Positions 9,982-20,777 of a DNA stretch of 64,000 nt are shown here, piece after piece. The DNA lies in assembly GCA_963966185.1 (NCBI GenBank), contig CAWZYM010000114.1, positions 1,490,001 through 1,554,000 on the forward strand, in the 5' to 3' direction. Under the pieces are notes generated by a model. That model saw nothing but the letters and a program-made list of their open reading frames with translations. It did no database searches and was not told where the DNA came from. Position 1 is the stretch's first letter. Each line of letters starts with the position of its first letter. Position numbers and translations under genes: made by a program. Source of the DNA: Rhabditoides inermis (taxonomy: Eukaryota; Nematoda; Chromadorea; Rhabditida; Rhabditidae).

Positions 9982-12912
9982 ATGACTTTCGAAGAAGACT
10001 TCCTCGACCAGCGGGCCGCGTACAATCGCCACATCTTCGTTGCCCAGAACCTGTACGGTATTCCCTCGCAGCTTCTCAACCTGTCCATCATAATACTCAT
10101 TCACAAGACTCAATACTACCACGCACTGTCGTTCTACAGACTGTATAAAATATCGGCAATTACGGTACGCTATCACTTTCATCATACAACTTTTTTATCA
10201 TAACTTAAATTTTAAGAATTTTATTTGGTTCGTCTACGACACCGTCTGGGGCCGACAGCTGAGAATCGCGTATTTCAACCATGCGTTTTATAAGATTTTC
10301 GGAACCGACTATACTCTGGTACGCTAATAGCGAAATTCTTTGTGTATTTGATTTACATATTACATTCAGATACTCATACCATTCCACGCAGTGAACTACT
10401 ACTTCCTCGCGTCTTCCATGTTCATGATGATGACTATGCAGTTCAATCGACTCACTTGCATTATGTGGCCGATGAATTTCGAAGCGGTACATTTTCATGA
10501 CTGTTTTTTTTCAGTTGTACACTGAAAGTTGACATGGACTATGCGCTTTTTTGCTTGTTGTGCAGTGAAGTTACTGTTTTTCTACTTAAGTAGCAATGTA
10601 CAACAAATGCACAATTCTAACGAATATTCTATAACAAACTTTCCCTACAATTTAGTTGATTGGGATTTGTAGGTCTCTTACTTACTTGAATAGGAGCATT
10701 CGGTCCCTTACTTACTCGAATAGGAGCATTCAAGTATTTAAGTAAGTAAGGGTTTTGTAGAAGTGGCGTCGCGGTTTTCCACTAGCTCTTCTCTTCACCC
10801 ATGTGCTCACAGTCTTCTGCTATCTGCATCTCCTCGTTTCTCCTGTGAGACTGCGACCCACTGGACAGGTAATGCTAATGGTCGTTTTCCTGTCTGGGAG
10901 ACTCTGTTCCCTAGAGTAGTTCTACGTGGCTCTATGTTCAAGCTGCCTCATTCATAGGAAGAGAGGAGAAAGCGGCACTGTAAACCACATAGAACTACTG
11001 TCATAGGAACCTATCATAACGTGAGATGCAGAGAGTGAGGCGAAACCATGTAACATATTCTCACTGGATACATGATGGACTCTAATAAGCATAGAACGAT
11101 TCGCCCTTTCGCGCTGATTCCAACGGTGTTTTATTTATGGAATCATGTACCCTGTAAAGTAGTGAAAATCTATAATGAGTGATACGATGACGTCATATTT
11201 TTGATCTAGCCGCCATTGTCCAAAATAAATAATGAAAAATGATGTCATAAGAGAAGTGTTTCATCAAGTACTGCGTATTTCATCCAATTCATGTTTTTTT
11301 CTAACAGTTGAACGTTTACTGGAATGCTTCCGAAGACAAGGGTCGACCGATTGGGATGGATTACTGGAGAACTATTCGCCCATTTGTGAGTTATTGTAAC
11401 TGATTATGATAAGTTTGTGCTACAAGTTGTGGTAAGTTTTCACAGCCACACAAGTTCACATGTGTCCGCAAGTTGCCACAACAAATTATGTTAGTTTGTT
11501 TACTGTCTGTGTCGTGTTACCAACTTTGCCAACATTCGTAAAGTAGATTACGGAAACATAATTGTCGTTCAGCTTATGCTGTCTTTATCACGTTGTTACA
11601 AGATCATATAATTGGTCAATCACGAACATATAGTTGTCTTAACCAAAGCAAAAGGATAGAGTTGAGTCACATATTTATAATGCGGAAGTAATCTGAAAAA
11701 GTTTGCCGACGACTGACTAAATAGACTAAAATCACTGGATCATGGTCGAATATCATGTCATTGTTAAAAAAAACTCATAACATTACTGCTGCTAGAGGCT
11801 ACCATTATATTTATCTATTTTTCATAACACCAAGTTTTCAGTTCTCCAACAGTCAGATCAACGCATTATGGGCTATGGTGACAACTGTTGTGATTATAAC
11901 ATTCACTATCATTACTGTTTACTGCCTGAGAACACAGACTAGGAACACGAGGAGGATAGAGGTAGAGAGGGAGAGAGAGAGAGAGATAGGGTGAGGTCTT
12001 TTCAGTCAAAACTCTTCACCATTTCCATCTCTCTAGCCCTCATCGTGTTGACACTGCTGGCGAGCACGGTAAGTGATGAAAATTTGAACTCCGGACAGCA
12101 CGAAAAAATGATAACACTCTCACGCGATTTTCGGATAATATTAGGTAGACGAATCAGGACAAAAAATAACTGCTTATCGATTGGCACTGTGCGGTGTAAT
12201 GGGTGATGCTTTGAAAATGATATCAGAAATGGACGATTCTAGGTTTCGTTAGCAACCGATTCCAGATCGGCTTCGCGTTCTTCAAGTCGTTCAACCAGAT
12301 GATGTTCACCCTGTGGGCGCTGATCGTCGACTGCTTCGTCAACATTCCACCCTGGACTATGCTCGCCACGAACAGCAAGATTAGAGGGGATGTGGGTTGT
12401 TGTGGAATTATAAATTGTCCTACATGAATAGTCAAAACGATAGTAAGATTAGGGGCGATGTGGGTTGCTTGAAAGTCCTTCATGAATAGTCGACACGATA
12501 GCAAGGATAAGATTAGAGGGGATGTGAGTGGGTTGTTTCGGAATTATACATTGACTTTCCTTCGTGTGAAGTCAAAATGATAGAAAAATTAGGGGGAAAT
12601 GTAAGTTCTGCACGGATCCCAGAGTGATTTGACGTAGTCCGATCAGTCGCCTGCATTAGCTTAGTAGTTGTAACCATTACCATTATTTTTTATTACCGAT
12701 GTGTGCGTTGGAGTCCATGAAAAAATGACAGGCCGCGCAAACTGACCACTTCACTTGACCATCACAACCCGTGTTTTCTAAATGGCTTTTTTCATTCCCT
12801 TCACTTTCAGCTGCTGCGCATGTACCACATCACTCGCTTCAGCAAGGCATCCATCGTCGTCTCCAAGTCATACGCGCCCACAAACCTCGCACCAACGAAG
12901 ATTAGACCATGA
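9982..12912 (+). CDS. srg-type serpentine chemoreceptor, possibly defective
   Basis: Eight exons recognised: 9982-10164, 10217-10318, 10370-10486, 11308-11385, 11842-11961, 12006-12068, 12243-12391, 12811-12912 (TGA). Srg-family hallmarks are visible: NLYGIPSQLLNLSIIILIHK then SFYRLYKISAIT (TM1), MQFNRLTCIMWP after TM3, YWNASEDKGRPIG in the second extracellular loop, and the C-terminal PPWTMLATNSKIRGDLLRM. TM5, TM6 and TM7 lie in exons 5, 6 and 7. Two oddities: no exon for TM4 was found in the 821-bp intron 10487-11307, and exon 6 ends in phase 0 while exon 7 needs one preceding base. A missed micro-exon or a frameshift would explain the second. A chemosensory GPCR role is inferred from the family. 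The gene may be a recent pseudogene. Confidence 0.75.
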
Positions 12913-13292
12913 CCAAGATCGGACCCACCAAGACCAAGATCGGACCCACCACGGACCAAAGAGATCGGACCCATCAATCAATCAATCAATAGTTTATCCA
13001 GAATTGCTGTATACTATGGTCGGGCCATTGTTCATGAGCTCATATCATGTGCTCATGAGTGATAAAAGAATGTCATTCATATTTTTGTCGTTGCATGCAG
13101 TTTATATATATGTAATGCCCGCGACAAACGACATTCTTGTAATATCGACATACGAAATAATTTTTCGCTGATCAAAAAAACAAAAGGCGCGTCCGTGATC
13201 CGTGATAATCTATCAAACACGGTTTATGCTTACTCAGTGCGTATAAAAGACACTCGGAAAAAATCGAAAAACATTCGTCGACCACAACAAAA
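12913..13292. other. intergenic, tandem fragments of the srg 3' end
   Basis: Just after the srg stop, a 20-25 bp phrase containing AGATCGGACCCA is repeated three times (12917-12972), followed by ATCAATCAATCAAT. The rest shows nothing recognisable up to the start codon at 13293. Confidence 0.6.
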
Positions 13293-14506
13293 ATGCGTTT
13301 CTTCGTTCCTCTGGCTGCTGTCGCGGCAATCACTCAAGGTTTTACATTTAAATTATGTAGAAGTAGATCACTGTTACTGAATTCCGAATTTTTGCGTAAA
13401 ACATACAATCACTCAAAGTATTTTTTTACATATTAAAAGCTATTATGAAGTTAATTATGATTATTCTAGCACGAATCCTGCTTCCTCGCGCAAACCTGGC
13501 TCAGCAGAGCGAAGGTAAGTACGATTACTGTTACTGTATTCCTATCGAAACATTTATGATAATTCCTTGCATTGTGTAGCTCCTGGCAACCCATCATGCT
13601 ATCATTGTATGTACATGTCGGAATCAGGCTGTTAAACAAACCAACATTGTGTAGCGTGAACCTACTCTACTTCTATCAAGGAGTGGTCAGTCTCTTCGAA
13701 ATGCCTTCGAAACACGCTGTTTAGTCTTGTTTCAAAGGCGTATCGAAGTCAGTATGGGAGTTTCGAAGAGAGACTGCCCGCTACTTAACTATCATTCCGT
13801 CATTTTTTTCAGACTCCGTGTGGAAGGGCGCGCTGCCAATGTGTCCCGGCGGCTACCGGGCCACACACTGCGAAGGTACAGTGGGTACCTTATGTTTCCG
13901 AACTGTAACCTATTTTCTTATTTTGTGAAAAAAGCCCTGGATTGTACCGTGGGTGAGAAAATCAGTTGCCGCTTTTTTTCAGAAAGCGTGAGAGTGAAGA
14001 GAGTGCGAGGCGGCTAGAAATCGATATTCATCGAGAGCACGTGAACAGATTCAAATCCGAAGTTTTTGCGCGCGCGGCATTTTCGAATGCGGCGTGTACG
14101 AGCGGAGTGGTGGTGGAACTAAGCGTAAATATTCCCTGGACTGTACTAAAATACACTTCTTAAATTGACGTTGTTACCCATTATGCCAAGATGTTTTTGT
14201 ATGTCGGAACCAACCTGGTGGACAAATACAAAAGTATTCGAATAATACATATATCAGTATCATAGTCCTTGTTCACAAATAGTGTTTGGACCAATTTATC
14301 GACCAGATTTCTGGTCCGGCCAATGACCTGGCCAATTTTTTTCTGGTTTTAAATTACGCTGGTTTTGAAAAGGGCGCCAAATTTCTGGTCAACTAGAAAT
14401 ACACCGGTCCAAACACTATTCACAATCATTTGCAGGAGGAAAGTGCTTCTGTCCGGTGCCGGGCGACACCAAGACGACGACGACGGTTCTGCCGGAGGGT
14501 GGGTAG
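13293..14506 (+). CDS. 74-residue secreted four-cysteine peptide
   Basis: Four exons, 13293-13338, 13470-13514, 13813-13875 and 14436-14506 (TAG), each internal junction in phase 1 and in frame. The start MRFFVPLAAVAAITQ is a short signal peptide. The mature part carries Cys 41, 50, 55 and 57 in MCPGGYRATHCEGGKCFCP, then a Thr run (TKTTTT) and a short tail. No family is recognised; the CxC after a Gly-rich loop is only weakly reminiscent of small disulfide-bonded nematode secreted proteins. The last intron (13876-14435) is mostly two MITEs, one starting 3 nt inside the donor and the other ending 15 nt before the acceptor. Confidence 0.65.
13879..14143. mobile_element. TA-flanked CAGT MITE, copy 1
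   Basis: The ends are CAGTGGGTA.. and ..ATTCCCTGGACTG, flanked by TA on both sides, so it looks Tc1/mariner-like. A second copy lies at 26638-26822; they share GTTGCCGC, GAGTG.(A)CAGAGTGC, GCGCGC and AACTAA..ATATTCCCTGGACTGTA. In this copy the left TA is part of the GTA of a splice donor. Confidence 0.7.
14279..14420. mobile_element. 142-bp MITE
   Basis: The ends AATAGTGTTTGGACC and GGTCCAAACACTATT are a perfect 15-bp inverted repeat, and a second inverted pair (GACCAGATTTCTGG / CCAAATTTCTGGTC) lies inside. It is non-coding and ends 15 nt before the acceptor of the last exon of the secreted-peptide gene. Confidence 0.8.
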
Positions 14507-15281
14507 TAGGGCAAGTTACATATAACATAGTGATAGCTTATCATAACTGATATCTATTGATTACAAGATCACAAAGAATCACACTTACTGGATGTAGACC
14601 GAGTAGTATGTGTTCTAAATTACAGTTCCGAATACATCACACATCACCACGGCAATTCACAACTGAACAGAAGCGGCATGATGACAAATCGTTTTAGTGC
14701 GGTTTCGTTTCGAGACTCATTCTACTGATTGAGACAGAGAGTGCGCGAGAGAACGCCCGATCAGAGAGACGGCAGACGGCGCGAGGGTGGAAAAGAAACG
14801 AGAGTGAGCGAGAGTGCGTGGCAATTTGAGGAAAATGATTCCTCGACGGAACGCGCCGCGCGTCGAATCTTCTTTGTTCAGTGTGAATTGCCGTGTATCA
14901 CACTCATTTCTATTGGAAGCATTCGAAGTTATGACGGAACTGATTTGCGGTATCTGGAGTATATGGAACACCCAAGTTATCATATCGGCACTGATAACTC
15001 GATTTCAGTTGGCTACGTAATTCGAAAGCGCATCGTCAAGAACTAATCCGTTTGCTAAACTCGTTATAGAGTGTGTATATTTGATAAACATCGTGAATCA
15101 AACACGCACTTCTCTGATCTGTGATAGTTCTTTCGCTGCGATAGGGTGCAGTTCCGTTCCCCCGGGGCGCGTTTCTTTCGCGAAAACTGCCAGCGGCGGC
15201 GGCGTGTTTTCACTACACGCGAGTGCGATGGCACCCGGTATATAAGCGATTCACGCCGATGCTGGAATCATCATCTCGAAG
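14507..15281. promoter_or_regulatory. intergenic and upstream region of the + collagen
   Basis: This 775-bp gap has no exon-like sequence. A TATATAAG box at 15239-15246, about 36 bp before the collagen start codon, fits a core promoter. The second collagen has TATAAAA at the same distance from its start. The sequence at 14740-14830 is rich in GAGAG and GCGCG and shows no clear function. Confidence 0.5.
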
Positions 15282-16379
15282 ATGTACTCGGAGGAGGACA
15301 AGAAGAACAGCTACGAGGCGGAGAGCCTCCGCAAGGTCGCCTTCTTCGGAGTCGCCATCAGGTATTGTACCAGGAATACTGTAGTACTTGTTTTATTTGG
15401 CTCACTCTGTAGCGAATTCAGTTTGAAGTTTGAACCTAACATTGAAACGTATCGATGTTTTATAGTTTTATTGTCATTTCAGCACTGTGGCGACTCTGAC
15501 CTGCATCGTTGCCATTCCGATGCTTTACAACTACATGCAGCACGTGCAGTCTTCTCTCCAGACCGAGGTTGGTGACTGGTGCGACTGGTTCTCGACTGGT
15601 TCCCGACTGGTTCATTTGTGTTGCAGGTGGACTTCTGCAAGCACCGCACCAGCGGGCTGTGGGACCAGTATGAGCGTATGCAGTCTATCAAGGGAGTGAA
15701 GGGACGTCTGGTTGTGAAAAGGCAGGCTGGATACGACACCCCTGTCAGCGAGCCTGTGACCGGAGGAGAGGAGACCGCGGGAGGCAGCTGCTGCTCTTGC
15801 AAGTCCGGACTCGCCGGACCCGCCGGACCCCCCGGACAGGACGGAAACGACGGTCAGGATGGAGCCCCCGGAGACAACGGAGAGCACGGAGCTGACGCCG
15901 ACCCCGAGGCCGTCCCCACCGCCGACGACTTCTGCTTCGACTGCCCCGCCGGTCCCCCCGGACCCCCCGGAAACCCCGGACCCAAAGGACCCAACGGAAA
16001 CCCCGGACAGAACGGACAGCCCGGACCCGACGGACAGCCTGGAGCGCCCGGACAGGAGGGACCCGAGGGACCCGCTGGAGCCGACGGAGAGGCCGGACCC
16101 GATGGAGAGGCTGGAGCTCCCGGAGTCGTGGAGGAGGTGCCTGTTCCCGCCGGACCCCCCGGACCCCCCGGACCCGCTGGAGCCCCCGGACCCGACGGAG
16201 AGGCTGGAGCCCCCGGACAGCCCGGACAGGACGGACCCCAGGGACCCCCCGGAGACGCCGGAAAGGACGGCCAGCCCGGAGCGAAGGGACCCGACGGACA
16301 GCCGGGAGAGCTCGGAGAGACTGGAGCTGGAGGCGGCTGCGACCACTGCCCCCCTCCCCGCACCGCCCCCGGATACTAG
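15282..16379 (+). CDS. cuticle collagen, copy A
   Basis: Three exons (15282-15361, 15483-15567, 15627-16379) encode 305 residues. The N-terminal nematode cuticle-collagen domain includes a membrane-spanning stretch ([20 protein letters not shown]), then [15 protein letters not shown] and a dibasic site VVKRQ at about 104-107 that would suit furin-like processing. The triple-helix blocks are bounded by cysteine clusters CCSC, CFDC and a final CDHC. The Gly-X-Y part uses almost only GGA for Gly and CCC for Pro. The product is expected to be an extracellular structural protein secreted by the epidermis around moults. A polyadenylation signal AATAAA is at 16426-16431. It is the inverted twin of 19683-20777. 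Confidence 0.96.
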
Positions 16380-16576
16380 ACTGCCAACGCGCCACTCAAA
16401 ATGCCTGTATCTATTGGTTACATCGAATAAACACATTGATTTCAAAGAAGGAAACATAAATACTCATCAACGATCTTCGTAAGAACTTTTTATCTAATCA
16501 CACAAATAGGGTTTAAGCAATACTATGTAAGTTTGTAATCCTTTTCGACTCTACTGTTTCTAAGCTCTTCTCTTGT

Positions 16577-17471
16577 CTATTCAATGAGGCTGCAATCGCG
16601 GCTCGTGGACTGAATCTCTCCATTCTCATCCACCCATCCAGTCACAACCTGCGAGCGACGGTGCACCTACGAGGGAATCTCCATCTCTCTCTCTCTCTCT
16701 CTCCCTCTCTCCTCTCTCCCTCTCTCTCTCTCTCTCCTACCTCCCTCTGCTTTTGCGTCCATCCCTTTCCGCTGCCTCGCACACGCAGGGCGCGCACCAC
16801 ACGGACTTTCTGAATTTCAAAGTACCGTAACCGTAGACATACAGTATCCTCTATCGTAATCCGCATACCTTGACGGGTCTCTTGTGAACTGGTTCCATCT
16901 CGAAAAACTTCTGTGCGGCAGCCAGCCAGTTCTTGTCATTGGGGCGCGGACACAGAGACGGGACGTTGCTCTAGGTACACGGTAGAGTACAGTAATCTGG
17001 GTGTACGGTAGCCTACAATACCTGGTCGTCCATGGACTCGAGAGAGGTGAGTTCGAATGAAGTGTCGGAGGGACGCGGGGTGCGAAGGTTGTCGTCTGAA
17101 AACTAGTCCGTTAAAGGAAAGAACAATGTGATAACAATACTCCTCCATACACTCACTCCTCTCTCCTCCAGCGTCCAATCGACTATCAGTGTCAGTCACC
17201 GAAGTCACACTCCCTCCCTCACTTCCCCCGCTCTCATAGTCCGTCGAATAGTCGTCATCGTCGTAGGACGACTCAGACACCTTCCTGTAATCAATCGATA
17301 TCAATCAATACACACGTAGTACTCGTACCTGCCAGGTAGGTCTGATGAGTAAGAGAGGGAGTGTTCCTCTTTCTCGTTGACAGTCCAGGGAGAGGATCGC
17401 ACGAGTCGCGCCCTGTTCGCGTTCTTTTTCTTGGTGGCAGCAGCTCCCATAGCCATGGGACACCACTCTGT
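16577..17471 (-). CDS. uncharacterised acidic, Ser-rich protein
   Basis: Six minus-strand exons: 17471-17329, 17284-17157, 17095-17022, 16970-16869, 16809-16741, 16666-16577 (TAG). Every junction keeps frame. The first usable ATG is 17456-17454, giving 196 residues; the 15 bases before it follow a CCCCGCAG acceptor, so exon 1 may be trans-spliced or have an upstream partner not found. The N-terminus is basic (ATKKKNANRARL), then SSPWTVNEKEE, an acidic stretch SYDDDDYSTDYESGGSEGG, a middle NDKNWLAAAQKFFEMEPVHK, a basic segment VRVVRALRVRGSGKGW and a tail ending SRDCSLIE. There is no signal peptide or membrane segment. No family is recognised; the charge layout suggests an intracellular, perhaps nuclear or cytoskeletal, protein, which is inference only. 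It lies between the two collagens. Confidence 0.75.
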
Positions 17472-17659
17472 CTGCGGGGGATGCGAGAGAAATGACAACC
17501 AGTCGAGACATCTTCATTCCCACCACCTTCCAGAAGACATGCAAATTCGAGTTTCAACATCAAAAGCATTTCGTTTCGAAGTTAACAAAATATCGAAATG
17601 AAAAAGTCCATAAAAGACCGATACTGTAATTTTTTTACAAACAATGTAGAAATCCTTGG

Positions 17660-18667
17660 AGTGGGATTAAAGTCCCCTAAAAATTCGAACAAATTTCAAA
17701 ATATTTTGAAAAATCCCGGAAATAATTGCGAGTTTATTCCGAATTTTTCGCAAACTTGAAACTCAAAATATTTTGAACTAGTGCAAACAAAGGGAAATGG
17801 CAGTGGCATCCTCATACATTTCAGCCAATAGTCCGATAGTACTGTGGGTTACGACGTATTTCAAAGATTTTCGCTTGCTGAATCGTGTTCATGTGTTAAG
17901 TTCAAATGCTTCTTTATTTGACAGCCACAAAGGATCGACTCTAGGTTTTCGAATTGTGAAACATATTGAACGGGTAACAGCCCCAAAAGGCAATCAATAT
18001 CAGTGAGCCCCGGATATCGATTGATATCGATCGATATCGATAAGATATCGAACTTTTTATATTTGAGGTGAACTGCATACGTTTCAATGCTACCATTCGA
18101 ATCAAATTGAGAAGAGCTTCACAGCAATACGTTTTATGTGTAAATTCAAAATAATCACCGTAACCTAAAATCGGTTTACAGTAGTCTTATGAGAATGCAT
18201 CATGTAGCACGTACACGTGTTAGATGAGTGATATCGATTGTTTGGATATGTCATCAATGAAACGTATCACGTATCCCTAGTTCCGTAGACAATGTTTCAA
18301 TCGCCTGCGCACACACTCGCCCACTTCAAAATATTTTGAACGTCGCCGAAAAACTGCGAGGCAAAGCTTCCCTATCTCAGCTTTATTTCAAAGTTTCTCT
18401 GTCTCTCTCATGTAACACACTGTTTCGTCGATTTTCTAGCTCAAAAACGTTGAACTTGTTCAAATTTTTCTCAACGTTAGTTCGAACTATTTGCAAAAAC
18501 TGCGAGCTGTGACTGTCAATTTTCAGAAATATTTTGAACTTTTCTTTGTCTCTCTCGTTTTGCACACTCTTTCGCGCGCTCTCACACCAAAAGTTCGCGA
18601 GGAGTTCAAAATATTTTGAATTTAGTTCAAACTTATTTCGAACTTTTTTGGGGACTTTAATCCCACT
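17660..18667. mobile_element. 1-kb TIR element with repeated palindrome
   Basis: Perfect 18-bp inverted termini AGTGGGATTAAAGTCCCC at both ends, with TTCGAA-rich subterminal sequence. Inside, the palindrome TTCAAAATATTTTGAA, or a one-base variant, occurs five times (about 17696, 17763, 18326, 18526, 18606). The short ORF at 17797-18006 has no transposase features, so the element is non-autonomous. Confidence 0.8.
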
Positions 18668-18711
18668 CTTGATGTTTTCGTTTTGTTGACGTAAAATGTG
18701 TCATGTTTCAT

Positions 18712-19136
18712 GTTCCCTAGTCACTCGCTGGCTAGAATGTAGAATTTTTGGACTCATTCAGGATTTGGAAGATAATTTATGCAAAATAATAGCTGATGAG
18801 GCATCATTGCCTCTTCACCGCTTGCTGGCCTGGCTAGAAAACCGTGCACGGTTTTCTAGCCAGGACCTGAGGGAAGATATAACATAAATTTTTGCCGGGA
18901 ATCAAACCACGGTCGCCGGAATGGTAGAACACCATCTTACCATTCGGTCATGCGGCTAGTTGGTGAGCGGTGTTTTCTTTGAGTGGTAAATGACGCATCC
19001 ACGCATCAGGATCAGAAATGAGGCAAGCGGTGAAGAGGCAATGATGCTTCATCAACTATAATTTTGCATAAATTATCTTCCAAATCCTGAATGAATCCAA
19101 AAATTCTACATTCTAGCCAGCGAGTGACTAGGGAAC
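18712..19136. mobile_element. fold-back element with tRNA-like core
   Basis: Two arms of about 115 bp (18712-18826 and 19021-19136) are inverted copies of each other, bounded by GTTCCCTAGTCACTCGCTGG and its reverse complement. Between them lie a 30-bp perfect palindrome centred near 18845 (GGCTAGAAAACCGTG / mirror) and, on the minus strand, a tRNA-like block: A box GCCGCATGACCGAATGGTAA, B box GGTTTGATTCCCGG. The tRNA stems are degenerate. Confidence 0.75.
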
Positions 19137-19390
19137 AGAAAATTTATGATTCAACTTCGGTTTCACCAAATTCTACTATACGTAGAACACATTGAAGTTT
19201 TCTACATTGCTTGTCAAAAATTTACTGTATCGGTCTTATATGCTGTCATCAGAGTAGGAAAGTAGAGAACATTTTGGGAATCGGGGATCGAATCTTCAAT
19301 CTATGTCGGCAAGAGTGATTCTCTCCAATGGTTGTTGATTGTGGTGTCCTGTGAGCTGAATTCTTCATTATACTTGTTTTAATATTCGCG

Positions 19391-19545
19391 TATAGTTCTA
19401 TGCTCGCAATAAGTTGCGTGCGGTGGGGTATATTAGAGGAAGACGGAGACCCAGCTCTCAATACAAGAGAGACAGACGGTTATGGCACCGTATTTCGAAC
19501 TGCAAGCGAAGTAGATCGAAAACTATCGCTCTGGCGCAGAGTATA
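19391..19545 (+). mobile_element. TATA-flanked 160-bp MITE, copy 3
   Basis: Complete plus-strand copy with TATA at both ends, lying 3' of collagen copy B. The internal GCGCGCAA arm is partly deleted (CTCTCAATACAAGAG). Confidence 0.85.
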
Positions 19546-19682
19546 GCATGGTCGGTAAAAGATATCATTGAAAAGTAATCTTACTCAACTTGCGGTTTGC
19601 ACATAAACACAGAATGGTAAAATCAATGTGTTTATTCGATGTGACCAATAGATACAGGCATTTTGTGTGGCACGTCGCCAGT

Positions 19683-20777
19683 CTAGTATCCTGGGGCGGT
19701 GCGGGGAGGGGGGCAGTGGTCGCAGCCGCCTCCAGCTCCAGTCTCTCCGAGCTCTCCCGGCTGGCCGTCGGGTCCCTTCGCTCCGGGCTCGCCGTCCTTT
19801 CCGGCGTCTCCGGGAGGTCCCTGGGGTCCGTCCTGTCCGGGCTGTCCGGGGGCTCCAGCCTCTCCGTCGGGTCCGGGGGCTCCAGCGGGTCCGGGGGGTC
19901 CGGGGGGTCCGGCGGGAACAGGCACCTCCTCCACGACTCCGGGAGCTCCAGCCTCTCCATCGGGTCCGGCCTCTCCGTCGGCTCCAGCGGGTCCCTCGGG
20001 TCCCTCCTGTCCGGGCGCTCCGGGCTGTCCGTCGGGTCCGGGCTGTCCGTCCTGTCCGGGGTTTCCGTTGGGTCCCTTGGGTCCGGGGTTTCCGGGGGGT
20101 CCGGGGGGTCCGGCGGGGCAGTCGAAGCAGAAGTCGTCGGCGGTGGGGACGGCCTCGGGGTCGGCGTCAGCTCCGTGCTCTCCGTTGTCTCCGGGGGCTC
20201 CATCCTGACCGTCGTTTCCGTCCTGTCCGGGGGGTCCGGCGGGTCCGGCGAGTCCGGACTTGCAAGAGCAGCAGCTGCCTCCCGTGGTCTCCTCTGCTCC
20301 GGTCACAGGCTCGCTGACAGGGGTGTCGTATCCAGCCTGCCTCTTCACAACCAGACGTCCCTTCACTCCCTTGATAGACTGCATACGCTCGTACTGGTCC
20401 CACAGACCGCTGGTGCGGTGCTTGCAGAAGTCCACCTGCAACACAAAGGAACCAGTCGAGAACCAGTCGAGAACCAGCGGCACCAGTCACCAACCTCGGT
20501 CTGGAGGGAAGACTGCACGTGCTGCATGTAGTTGTAAAGCATCGGAATAGCAACAATGCAGGTCAGAGTCGCCACAGTGCTGAAATGACAATAAAACTAT
20601 AAAACATCGATACGTTTCAAAGTTAGGTTTAAACTGCATTCGTTACAGAGTGAGCCAAATGAAACAAGTACTCTCTACAGTGTCCCTGGTACCGTACCTG
20701 ATGGCGACTCCGAAGAAGGCGACCTTGCGGAGGCTCTCCGCCTCGTAGCTGTTCTTCTTGTCCTCCTCCGAGTACAT
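19683..20777 (-). CDS. cuticle collagen, copy B
   Basis: Exons 20777-20698, 20579-20495 and 20435-19683 have the same lengths (80, 85, 753 nt) as copy A and encode 305 residues. The proteins differ at only a handful of positions, for example GAEETTGG versus [14 protein letters not shown] versus QNGQPG, and DGEPG versus DGQPG. The introns are also closely similar and the 5' UTR partly so; the upstream DNA is not. TATAAAA lies at 20813-20819 and the polyadenylation signal (TTTATT on the plus strand) at 19631-19636. The role is as for copy A. The tail-to-tail arrangement with little divergence points to recent inverted duplication or ongoing gene conversion. Confidence 0.96.

Noticed and set aside
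15612..16482. Antisense and shifted ORFs of 169-281 codons over collagen A (and the same over collagen B)
   Set aside because: They arise from the GGA-CCC codon bias of the Gly-X-Y region, which leaves all frames open; only the collagen frame has the cuticle-collagen N-terminus, cysteine clusters and matching introns.
17797..18006. A 69-codon ORF inside the 1-kb TIR element as a transposase
   Set aside because: Too short, with no catalytic motif, and lying in a transposon with AT-rich non-coding character.
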